Source: Longitalea arenae (GTDB taxonomy: Bacteria; Bacteroidota; Bacteroidia; Chitinophagales; Chitinophagaceae). Taken from it: a stretch of 64,000 nucleotides of DNA. Positions 53,119-63,000 of this stretch are shown here, piece after piece. The stretch's first letter is position 1, and each line of letters opens with the position of its first letter. Under the pieces are notes generated by a model that saw only the letters and a list, made by a program, of their open reading frames with translations, did no database searches and was not told where the DNA came from. The DNA lies in contig NZ_JAFFJX010000021.1 in NCBI RefSeq assembly GCF_016924755.1, positions 20,031 through 84,030 on the forward strand, in the 5' to 3' direction. A program made the position numbers and the translations under genes.

Positions 53119-53596
53119 CCTAATCTTGATATACAGCACTTTGTAACACATACTTGCGCTAGGTCAATAATATTAAAAATATCTTACAGGTACTTAAAAT
53201 GTTAAAATCTATTAACTATCTTGTATTAGATTTTGAACACATATAAAAAAGGCCTGATTCCTCGAGACATTTCAAACCACAATGTTTCTCTTCCAATACC
53301 CCTAAAAGCCTCTGTTTCCACCATTTATCTAATAACTGTGTTATTCCCTGTATTCTCGGTAAAACCAATCTGAATCCAGATCCCGAATGGTCTGATTTTA
53401 AGGTTTATTATCACCAAAAATCATTGATGGAGCACATTTACTTCCTCAAACGGGATGTCTTTGTCCGTTAGTTGTGAGATAGCATATTTCTGGTGCTAAA
53501 GCCTCTATGCAGATACTGCCTGGAAAGGAGTTCCTATTGTCGTGAATATAGGTTTCGCTTTATCATTTATACCACTAACTGACTTAGCACACGTGC
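53119..53596. other. AT-rich gene-free leader of the giant gene pair
   Basis: About 480 bp with no open frame of note and no perfect -33/-7 pair. TTATCATTTAT at ~53560 resembles a poor -7 box. It probably holds the promoter and 5' leader of the giant surface protein. Confidence 0.4.
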
Positions 53597-56500
53597 ATGA
53601 AAGATAGTCTTGAACATATCTTTTCTACCGGATCTGTTACCCCTAACAACTCCAAGCGCACCATTAAGCGTTTATGCGTTACTGTGTTTGTCCTTCTATG
53701 GTTCAGCATTCCTTTTTTTGTTCAGGCCCAGCATCTTGATAACCGGAAAAGACTTGATTCATTCCATCGGGCAAGAGCCGCCGCAGGTGTTAAAATTCTT
53801 AAAACATTAGCAAATTCGTATGAAGTAACTGGCGGTGGCGCCTATTGCAGCGGCGGCAGTGGTGTAGCGGTTGGCCTTAGTGGTTCGCAACAGGATACCA
53901 CTTATCAGCTTCAACGGGATGGAGTAAATACAGGAGTTCCCGTGGTGGGTGATGGATCAGCACTCAGCTTTGGACTGCAAACAGCTGCTGGAACATATAC
54001 GGTAATTGCGAATACGGTAAACGGGCCGGTTGCTATGAGTGGGAATGTAACGGTAACCATAAATCCCTTACCTACAGTTACAGCAGATCCCAAACAGGTA
54101 TGTTTTGGAAACAACACCCTTGAATTAACGGGAACACCAGCAGGTGGTACCTGGAGCGGAACAGGCGTAAGCGGTTCAAATTTCAATGCGAATGGCCTGG
54201 CTGCGGGAAATTATACGGTTACTTATAGTTACACAGATGCGAATACTTGTACTAACACGGCCACTGCCACGGTAACTGTACATGCTTTGCCAACGGTTAC
54301 AGCCGACAATAAACAAGTATGTTTTGGAAATAACAGCGTTGCTTTAACAGGTACCCCGGCTGGCGGTACCTGGAGCGGAACCGGGGTAAGCGGTCCAAAC
54401 TTCAATGCGAATGGCCTGGCTGCGGGAAATTATACGGTTACTTATACTTACACAGATGCCAACAGTTGTACGAATACAGCTAATGCCACGGTAACTGTAC
54501 ATGCGTTGCCAACGGTTACAGCCGACAATAAACAAGTATGTTTTGGAAATAGCAGCGTTGCTTTAACGGGTACCCCGGCTGGCGGTACCTGGAGCGGAAC
54601 CGGGGTAAGCGGTTCAAACTTCAATGCGAATGGGCTGGCTGCGGGCAATTATACGGTTACATATACTTACACAGATGGCAACAGTTGTACCAATACGGCC
54701 ACTGCTACGGTAACTGTACATGCCTTGCCAACGGTTACAGCCGACAATAAACAAGTATGTTTTGGAAATAACAGCGTTGCTTTAACGGGTAGCCCGGCTG
54801 GCGGTACCTGGAGCGGAACCGGGGTAAGCGGTTCTACCTTTAATGCGAATGGCCTGGCTGCGGGCAGTTACACGGTTACTTATACTTACACAGATGCGAA
54901 TACTTGTACGAACACGGCCACTGCCACGGTAACAGTAAATGCCTTGCCAACACCTTCTGCCGGAAGTAATTCGCCACAATGTGCTGGTAATACGTTGAAT
55001 TTAACGGCCAGCGGTGGTGTTAGCTACAGTTGGAGCGGGCCAAATGGATTTACTTCTACATCTTCAACGCCTTCAATCGCAAATGTCACTACCGCTGAAT
55101 CTGGTCCTTATACAGTAACAGTGACCGATGTCAATGGATGTACTTCTTCAGCCACCACCAATGTGACCGTTACTGCGTTGCCCACTGCTACGATCAGCTA
55201 TACAGGCGCGCCTTTCTGCACAACGTTAAGCGCTGCTCAAAACGTGACGCTAAACGGAACAGGAGCGTTTAATGGCGGCACTTATAGTGTCGCCCCTTCG
55301 GGATTATCAATCAATAGTACAACGGGTGCCATAACCCCATCGACCAGTACACCTGGAACATACACGGTTACTTATACAATTGCAGCCAATGGCGGATGTC
55401 CAGTTGTAACTGCAACGGCAAATGTTACTATTACCGCATTGCCCACGGCCACGATCAGTTATACAGGAACACCTTTCTGCACAACAGCAAGTGCAGCTTC
55501 TGTTACATTAACCGGAACAGGTGCGTATACTGGCGGCACTTATAGTGTTTCTCCATCGGGATTAACTATAAATTCAACTACCGGCGTTATTACGCCTTCG
55601 TCAAGTAGCGCTGGAACATACGTTATTACGTATACCATATCGGCTTCGGACGGATGTGCAGCGGTAACAGCAACAACCAATGTTACCATTACGGCTGCGC
55701 CTACAGCAAATCTTTCATATGCGGGTACGCCCTTCTGCCGGTCTGTAAGTACCCAGCAGCCGACTACTTTAACGGGCACCGGCGCCTATTCGGGCGGAAC
55801 CTATAGTTCATCGCCATCCGGATTAACCATAAATCCCAGCACCGGCGCTATTACGCCATCAACCAGTACAGCGGGAACGTATACGGTTACTTACACCACA
55901 CCAGCATCGGGGGGATGCGCATCTGTGAGTACCACTGCTACGGTCGTTATTACTGCGGTTCCCACAGCTACGATCTCTTATACAGGATCACCTTTCTGTA
56001 CAACGGTTAATTCGGTGCCCGTGACACTATCGGGAACAGGCGCTTATACCGGCGGAACCTACTCTGCCCCGGCAGGCTTAACCATCAATAGTTCAACCGG
56101 TGAAATAACCCCGTCATTAAGCACTGCCGGTACTTATACGATAACATATGCAATACCAGCATCCGGTGGTTGCGCTGCTGTAAACGTTACAACTTCTGTA
56201 ACGATCACTGCACAACCTACGGCCAGTCTATCCTATTCAGGCACGCCGTTCTGCAGATCGGTATCAACAGCGCAGTCACCTGCTTTAACGGGCACCGGAA
56301 ATTTTACCGGCGGTACATATAGTGCATCCCCAGCAGGTTTAACCATCAACACGACCAGCGGCGCCATTACACCTTCATCAAGTACAGCCGGCACCTATAC
56401 GGTAACTTATACAAGGGCTGCCGCAGGCGGATGTGCCGCTGTGACTACCACTGCTACGGTAGTTATTACTGCGGTTCCTACTGCAACCATTTCTTATACA

Positions 56501-59500
56501 GGATCACCTTTTTGTACAACAGTAAGTGCAGCTTCTGTTACATTAACCGGTACAGGTGCGTATACTGGAGGCACCTATACTGCAACTCCATCAGGGCTAA
56601 GCATAAATACAACGAGCGGCGTTATTACGCCTTCATCAAGTACGGCGGGGACATACACCATAACTTATACCACACCAGCTTCGGGCGGTTGTGCCGCGGT
56701 AACAGCAACGACCACTGTTACCATTACAGCTGCGCCTACAGCAAATCTTTCTTATGCGAATGCACCGTTCTGCCGGTCGCTAAGCACCGCGCAGCCACCT
56801 ACTTTAACCGGTACCGGTGCTTATACGGGCGGTACATATAGTGCAGCTCCGGCGGGTTTGACGATCAGTAGTTCTACTGGTAATATTACACCATCATCAA
56901 GTACAGCCGGAACCTATACAGTAACATATACAAGGGCAGCATCTGGCGGATGTGCTGCTATTACGACAACAACCTCTGTAACCATTGCAGCAGTGCCCAC
57001 AGCCAATGCGGGGCCCGATCAGACAGGCGCTACCACCTGCGGACTAACCTCAGTAACGCTGGCTGCAAGTACACCAACAGCAGGTACGGGTAGTTGGAGT
57101 ATTGTAAGCGGTACTGGTGGAACGATAACAACACCGTCAAGCCCGAGCTCCACTTTTACAGGTATACCTGGAACTACTTATACCTTGAGTTGGACAGTCA
57201 GCAATCCACCTTGTGCAGCTTCTACTGATAATGTTACAATTACTTTCAATCAGAATCCAACAACAGCCAATGCCGGAACTGCTCAATCTGTTTGTATTGG
57301 AGGAAATGTAACCCTGGGTGCAAATGCGCCTACGGTTGGCACAGGGCAATGGTCAATTGTCAGTGGCCCAAGTACATCAACAGCGCAGTTCAGCAGCACA
57401 ACAAATCGTACAGCAACATTTACACCTACAGCTACAGGTTCATATGTTTTGCGGTGGACGATAAGCAATGCTCCATGTACAGCTTCTACGTCTAATGTAA
57501 CCATTACTGTCAATGCCTTACCAACTACACCAACGATCACCGCCGGGGGCGCAACCACTTTTTGCCAGGGCGGAAGCGTGGCACTTACATCTTCATCTTC
57601 TGCAGGCAGCACTTACCAGTGGAATCTAAATGGTACGCCGATTGCCGGAGCCACCAATCAAACATATTCAGCAACAGCAAGTGGAAGCTATACCGTAACA
57701 GTAACAAACGCCAATGGCTGTTCCAGAACATCTGCAGCAACATCGGTCACTGTAAATCCATTGCCAACAATAACTGTTAGTCCTGCTGCGCCATCGGCGT
57801 TTTGTAGCGGTGGCAGCGTAACGCTAACTGCGAGCGGAGCCAACAGCTATACCTGGACTCCGACGGAAGGATTGTCGATAAGTACAGGATCCGCGGTGAT
57901 AGCGACACCGGAGGCTACAACAACCTATACCGTTACAGGAACCGGCGCCAACGGTTGTACGAACTCTGCAACTGTTACTGTCACCGTTACGCCTTCGCCC
58001 GACGGGGATATCACTTCAAGTCCGCCTGTTTGCTCCGGTAATAACAGTGGAACTATTACATTATCCAATTACACCGGTACAATCGTGCGTTGGGAGTCAT
58101 CAACCAATGGGGGCGCCAGTTGGACGACTATCAATAACACGTCCACAACGCAGTCCTATTCCAATCTTACCCAGACAACCATCTACCGGGTTTTATTAAC
58201 CTTAAATAATGGTTGTGATGGATACTCAGATGTTGGTATCATACCAGTAAACGAACCATTCACGCCTACGGTAACCGCCAATCCGCCCGTTATTTGCCTC
58301 GGCCAATCAGCTACGCTAACCGCAAGTGACTATGGTGCACCGCCTTTCCCCCTGGAAGATTTTGGAAATGCAAATCCGGCCGGATGGAGTGGCAATGATG
58401 CTAATAACAATAATGAAGACGAGAATACAGATTGGGGTGAAACCGGTGATGGCAAAGTTCGAAATGGCAAAGTATATAATTCGCAAGCACCTCCGACGAA
58501 TACAAAATTTATGATTGTCGCCGGTACTACCGATGGCGCCGATCAAACCGCTGCATTGATCACTCCTCCCTTTAGTCTGGTTGGAGTGGTTAATCCCATT
58601 TTTACATATATGACCGCTCTTGATTTTAACGCCGGAACGGTAGGTAAAGTGGAAATTTCAATCGATGGGGGCGCCACCTATATTACGCTTGAAACATTTA
58701 CCGGACCAGCCAAAGTTGGGAATGGAGATAACGGATTTGTTCAACGGACTTATAACCTGTCAGCCTATATTGGTCAACCCGATGTTCGGGTTCGATTCAA
58801 TTATTTTGGCACAGCCGGAAGTATCTGGGCCGTAGATAATGTTGGATTACAGGGAACCTTTGAGCCTGTCACCTATCAATGGTCGCCGCTTGATCATATG
58901 ACGCCGGCGGCGGGAAATACGCAAACCGTTACCGTTACTCCGCCCGTTGGAACACATCCATACTGTGTAGTAGCTACCACCGGTGCTGGTTGTGCCAGCC
59001 AATCTGTTTGCAAAGATGTTACAGTAAAACCATTACCCACTTGTTCTATTACCGGGAACAATGTTGTTTGTCCCGGTTCAACGAATGTATATAGCGCCCC
59101 GGCCATTTCAGGTTATACTTATAATTGGGCCATCAGTGGAGGGGCAACTATTTCGGGTTCAGCATCAGGGCAAACGGTTACTGTGATTGCCAATAATACG
59201 TGTGGCACTTATACGCTAACGCTAGTAACTACATTGGATGGATGCTCAAGTGCTCCATGTACGCAAATTGTCAATGTTGTTGACAATACCGCACCAGTTG
59301 CAACGGCTCCCGCAACCCAGAGTTTCCAGTGCCTTACTGATGTGCCGGCTCCGGGTACATTAACCGCAACTGACAATTGCAGTGGCGACATTACCGCAAC
59401 GGGTGTAGATGTACAAGTGGCAAATGGGTGCGGATATACTATTACAAGAACATGGACATTCACCGATGCATGTAACAACACATCATCGGTTTCTCAAATT

Positions 59501-60046
59501 ATCAACGTGCTGGATAATACAGCGCCTGTTGCGCCAGCAGCTCCTGCGTCACAGAGTTTTCAGTGCCTTGCTGACGTAACGGCTCCCGGCACATTGACAG
59601 CAACAGACAATTGCAATGGCACCATTACCGCAACGGGCGTAGATGTGCAAGTTGCAAATGGATGCGGATATACTATTACAAGAACGTGGACATTCACCGA
59701 TGCGTGTAACAATACTTCATCGGTTTCTCAAATCATAAACGTGCTGGATAATATACCACCGGAGATTACCTGTCCACCGGCGCAGATCTTCTGTGCAGTT
59801 GATGGCAATACATATACGATTCCACCAGCCACTGCTTCTGATAACTGCAGTGGCACTTTGAATATTACCTATCAAATCACCGGAGCAACCATAAGAAGTG
59901 GAACAGGGAATGATGCGAGTGGGGTATTTAATGTAGGAATATCAACGATAACATGGACAGTTACAGATGCATGTGCTAATACTTCTACCTGTACGGCAAC
60001 GGTAACTATCAACTCAAAACCAGCACCAATAATTTCTCATAATTAA
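53597..60046 (+). CDS. Giant repeat-rich surface protein (Ig/HYR-like adhesin)
   Basis: 2149 aa. N-terminus with a signal after a basic leader (LCVTVFVLLWFSIPFFVQAQ). Residues 156-447 are four 73-aa repeats (VCFGNNSVALTGTPAGGTWS). Residues ~527-1130 are seven ~86-aa repeats (TATISYTGSPFCTT or TANLSYAGTPFCRS types). Then PKD/Ig-like modules (GPDQTGATTCGLTSVTL; FCSGGSVTLTASGANSYTW), a jelly-roll-like domain at ~1580-1750 (DFGNANPAGWSGND to IWAVDNVGLQG), and two HYR-like repeats (FQCLADVTAPGTLTATDNC) plus a final one, ending TVTINSKPAPIISHN. No T9SS sorting domain is evident at the end, unlike most such proteins. Probably exported and involved in adhesion (inference). The next giant gene starts 14 bp on. 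Confidence 0.88.
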   Translation: MKDSLEHIFSTGSVTPNNSKRTIKRLCVTVFVLLWFSIPFFVQAQHLDNRKRLDSFHRARAAAGVKILKTLANSYEVTGGGAYCSGGSGVAVGLSGSQQDTTYQLQRDGVNTGVPVVGDGSALSFGLQTAAGTYTVIANTVNGPVAMSGNVTVTINPLPTVTADPKQVCFGNNTLELTGTPAGGTWSGTGVSGSNFNANGLAAGNYTVTYSYTDANTCTNTATATVTVHALPTVTADNKQVCFGNNSVALTGTPAGGTWSGTGVSGPNFNANGLAAGNYTVTYTYTDANSCTNTANATVTVHALPTVTADNKQVCFGNSSVALTGTPAGGTWSGTGVSGSNFNANGLAAGNYTVTYTYTDGNSCTNTATATVTVHALPTVTADNKQVCFGNNSVALTGSPAGGTWSGTGVSGSTFNANGLAAGSYTVTYTYTDANTCTNTATATVTVNALPTPSAGSNSPQCAGNTLNLTASGGVSYSWSGPNGFTSTSSTPSIANVTTAESGPYTVTVTDVNGCTSSATTNVTVTALPTATISYTGAPFCTTLSAAQNVTLNGTGAFNGGTYSVAPSGLSINSTTGAITPSTSTPGTYTVTYTIAANGGCPVVTATANVTITALPTATISYTGTPFCTTASAASVTLTGTGAYTGGTYSVSPSGLTINSTTGVITPSSSSAGTYVITYTISASDGCAAVTATTNVTITAAPTANLSYAGTPFCRSVSTQQPTTLTGTGAYSGGTYSSSPSGLTINPSTGAITPSTSTAGTYTVTYTTPASGGCASVSTTATVVITAVPTATISYTGSPFCTTVNSVPVTLSGTGAYTGGTYSAPAGLTINSSTGEITPSLSTAGTYTITYAIPASGGCAAVNVTTSVTITAQPTASLSYSGTPFCRSVSTAQSPALTGTGNFTGGTYSASPAGLTINTTSGAITPSSSTAGTYTVTYTRAAAGGCAAVTTTATVVITAVPTATISYTGSPFCTTVSAASVTLTGTGAYTGGTYTATPSGLSINTTSGVITPSSSTAGTYTITYTTPASGGCAAVTATTTVTITAAPTANLSYANAPFCRSLSTAQPPTLTGTGAYTGGTYSAAPAGLTISSSTGNITPSSSTAGTYTVTYTRAASGGCAAITTTTSVTIAAVPTANAGPDQTGATTCGLTSVTLAASTPTAGTGSWSIVSGTGGTITTPSSPSSTFTGIPGTTYTLSWTVSNPPCAASTDNVTITFNQNPTTANAGTAQSVCIGGNVTLGANAPTVGTGQWSIVSGPSTSTAQFSSTTNRTATFTPTATGSYVLRWTISNAPCTASTSNVTITVNALPTTPTITAGGATTFCQGGSVALTSSSSAGSTYQWNLNGTPIAGATNQTYSATASGSYTVTVTNANGCSRTSAATSVTVNPLPTITVSPAAPSAFCSGGSVTLTASGANSYTWTPTEGLSISTGSAVIATPEATTTYTVTGTGANGCTNSATVTVTVTPSPDGDITSSPPVCSGNNSGTITLSNYTGTIVRWESSTNGGASWTTINNTSTTQSYSNLTQTTIYRVLLTLNNGCDGYSDVGIIPVNEPFTPTVTANPPVICLGQSATLTASDYGAPPFPLEDFGNANPAGWSGNDANNNNEDENTDWGETGDGKVRNGKVYNSQAPPTNTKFMIVAGTTDGADQTAALITPPFSLVGVVNPIFTYMTALDFNAGTVGKVEISIDGGATYITLETFTGPAKVGNGDNGFVQRTYNLSAYIGQPDVRVRFNYFGTAGSIWAVDNVGLQGTFEPVTYQWSPLDHMTPAAGNTQTVTVTPPVGTHPYCVVATTGAGCASQSVCKDVTVKPLPTCSITGNNVVCPGSTNVYSAPAISGYTYNWAISGGATISGSASGQTVTVIANNTCGTYTLTLVTTLDGCSSAPCTQIVNVVDNTAPVATAPATQSFQCLTDVPAPGTLTATDNCSGDITATGVDVQVANGCGYTITRTWTFTDACNNTSSVSQIINVLDNTAPVAPAAPASQSFQCLADVTAPGTLTATDNCNGTITATGVDVQVANGCGYTITRTWTFTDACNNTSSVSQIINVLDNIPPEITCPPAQIFCAVDGNTYTIPPATASDNCSGTLNITYQITGATIRSGTGNDASGVFNVGISTITWTVTDACANTSTCTATVTINSKPAPIISHN
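54062..54937 (+). repeat. Four 219-bp tandem repeats
   Basis: Units start at 54062, 54281, 54500 and 54719, exactly 219 bp (73 codons) apart. The last three are nearly identical at DNA level, which points to recent duplication or conversion. Confidence 0.92.
55175..56995 (+). repeat. Seven ~258-bp repeats with alternating types
   Basis: Each unit encodes about 86 aa (ISYTG.PFC...GLTINS.TG.ITPS.STAGTY). Order by PFC motif: TT, TT, RS, TT, RS, TT, RS, so the last six form three copies of a two-unit block. Confidence 0.85.
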
Positions 60047-60060
60047 TTACAAAACAGTTT

Positions 60061-63000
60061 ATGAAAGCGTACAGCAACCCATACAAAACAAAAAATCCCG
60101 GCAGACAGACCCGGTATTTTTGGTCATATTTTTTGCTATGGCTCCGATTGCTGGTACTCTCATTTACACGAAATAAAGAAGAACTGGCAGGTATTGTCCT
60201 CCATGAACCGGCGCCCCTGCATTTGAAAGCAATGAATTCAGCAAACATCCCTACACCATCTATAACCAAGAACAAAAAACTACCGAACATGAACCAAGCT
60301 ACACTGCTTATAAAATGGGGGCTCATGCTGTTGTTTACAGCAATAGGCACCAATGCCATAGCCCAGGCACCACCGCCAATCCCAGGTAATCATTCGGTAT
60401 GTATTAACACAACGAAAGAATATGGTGTAGTACTCACTGCCGGGTCAACCTATGCATGGAGCATTACGCCCAGTACAGGGTTTACCATGACTCCAAATCC
60501 CACCTATCCCAATTTAATAACTGTAACTTGGACGGCCGTCGGTGAATATACCATGCAGGTAATTGAAACCAATGCCGCAGGTTGTGTGGGAGATCCTGTT
60601 ACTATTGTTATTACAGTGAACCCCTTGCCAACTGTGACCGTGAACTCACCAACGGTATGTGCGGGAACACCGGCGACAATAACAGCGACACCGGGTGAAC
60701 CAGGTACATATTCGTACGCATGGACTGTACCATCAGGAGTTCCTGATCCCGGTAATGTAGCCAGCTTTACATCCACGGTAGCCGGAACTTATAGTGTTGT
60801 GATCACCAATACAGCAACAGGTTGTGGTTCAGCATCCGCAAGTGGAACAGTAACCGTGAATGAGCTGCCTGTATGTTCTATTACTGGTAACGATAATATG
60901 TGCCCTGGCTCTACCAATACATATAGTGGACCATCGGGAATGTCGACCTATAGTTGGTCAATCAGTGGAAATGCAACTATCACCGGTGCAGCAAACGGAC
61001 AAACCGTTTCAGTGCTTGCCAATAATAGTTGTGGAACATTCACGCTGACCCTTACTGTTACGGATGCAAATGGATGTACAAGTACATGTAGTCAGACATT
61101 TAATATTACAGATACAGAAGCACCGGTTATCACACTTACTGCAAGCACTGCAGTAATCTGTAACCCGACAGCTGATCAGATCGCAGCTGCCTTTGGTACG
61201 GCTTCAGTGACCGACAACTGCTCGACTGGTCTTACCGCCACCTTCACCGATGGTGCAGAGACAGGTACTGGTTGTGACCGCTCGATTACCAGGACATGGA
61301 CTGTGACAGATGCTTGCGGTAATACAGCCACTCAAACCCAGACCATCACCTTCACCAGGGATACAGAAGCACCGGTTATTACACTTACTGCAAGCACTGC
61401 AGTAATCTGTAACCCGACAGCTGATCAGATCGCAGCTGCCTTTGGTACGGCTTCAGTGACCGACAACTGCTCGACTGGTCTTACCGCCACCTTCACCGAT
61501 GGTGCAGAAACAGGTACCGGTTGTGACCGCTCTATTACCAGAACATGGACTGTGACAGATGCTTGCGGTAATACAGCCACTCAAACGCAGACCATCACCT
61601 TCACCAGGGATACCGAAGCACCGGTTATTACACTTACTGCTTCAACCGCAGTAATCTGTAACCCGACAGCTGATCAGATCGCAGCTGCCTTTGGTACGGC
61701 TTCAGTGACCGACAACTGCTCGACTGGTCTTACCGCCACCTTTACCGATGGTGCAGAGACAGGTACCGGTTGTGACCGCTCTATTACCAGAACATGGACT
61801 GTGACAGATGCTTGCGGTAATACAGCCACTCAAACGCAAACCATCACCTTCACCAGGGATACCGAAGCACCGGTTATCACACTTACTGCAAGCACCGCAG
61901 TAATCTGTAACCCGACAGCTGATCAGATCGCAGCTGCCTTTGGTACGGCTTCAGTGACCGACAACTGCTCGACTGGTCTTACTGCCACCTTTACCGATGG
62001 TGCAGAAACTGGTACCGGTTGTGACCGCTCTATTACCAGGACATGGACTGTGACAGATGCTTGCGGAAATACAGCCACTCAAACGCAAACCATCACCTTC
62101 ACCAGGGATACAGAAGCACCGGTTATTACACTTACTGCTTCAACCGCAGTAATCTGTAACCCGACAGCTGATCAGATCGCAGCTGCCTTTGGTACGGCTT
62201 CAGTGACCGACAACTGCTCGACTGGTCTTACCGCCACATTTACCGATGGTGCAGAGACAGGTACCGGTTGTGACCGATCGATCACCAGGACATGGACTGT
62301 GACAGATGCTTGCGGTAATACAGCCACTCAAACGCAGACCATCACCTTCACCAGGGATACAGAAGCACCGGTTATCACACTTACTGCTTCAACCGCAGTA
62401 ATCTGTAACCCGACAGCTGATCAGATCGCAGCCGCCTTTGGTACGGCATCTGTAACTGACAACTGCTCGACTGGTCTTACCGCCACCTTTACCGATGGTG
62501 CAGAGACAGGTACCGGTTGTGACCGCTCGATCACCAGGACATGGACTGTGACAGATGCTTGCGGTAATACAGCCACTCAAACGCAAACCATCACCTTCAC
62601 CAGGGATACCGAAGCACCGGTTATTACACTTACTGCTTCAACAGCGGTAATCTGTAACCCGACGGCTGATCAGATCGCAGCTGCCTTTGGTACGGCTTCA
62701 GTGACCGACAACTGCTCGACTGGTCTTACCGCCACCTTTACCGATGGTGCAGAAACAGGTACCGGTTGTGACCGCTCTATTACCAGAACATGGACTGTGA
62801 CAGATGCTTGCGGTAATACAGCCACTCAAACGCAAACCATCACCTTCACCAGGGATACAGAAGCACCGGTTATTACACTTACTGCTTCAACCGCAGTAAT
62901 CTGTAACCCGACAGCTGATCAGATCGCAGCGGCCTTTGGTACGGCTTCAGTGACCGACAACTGCTCGACTGGTCTTACTGCCACCTTCACCGATGGTGCA

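Noticed and set aside
62389..62586. Minus-strand frame inside the 249-bp repeats
   Set aside because: Antisense shadow of the repeat coding sequence, which would recur in every unit.
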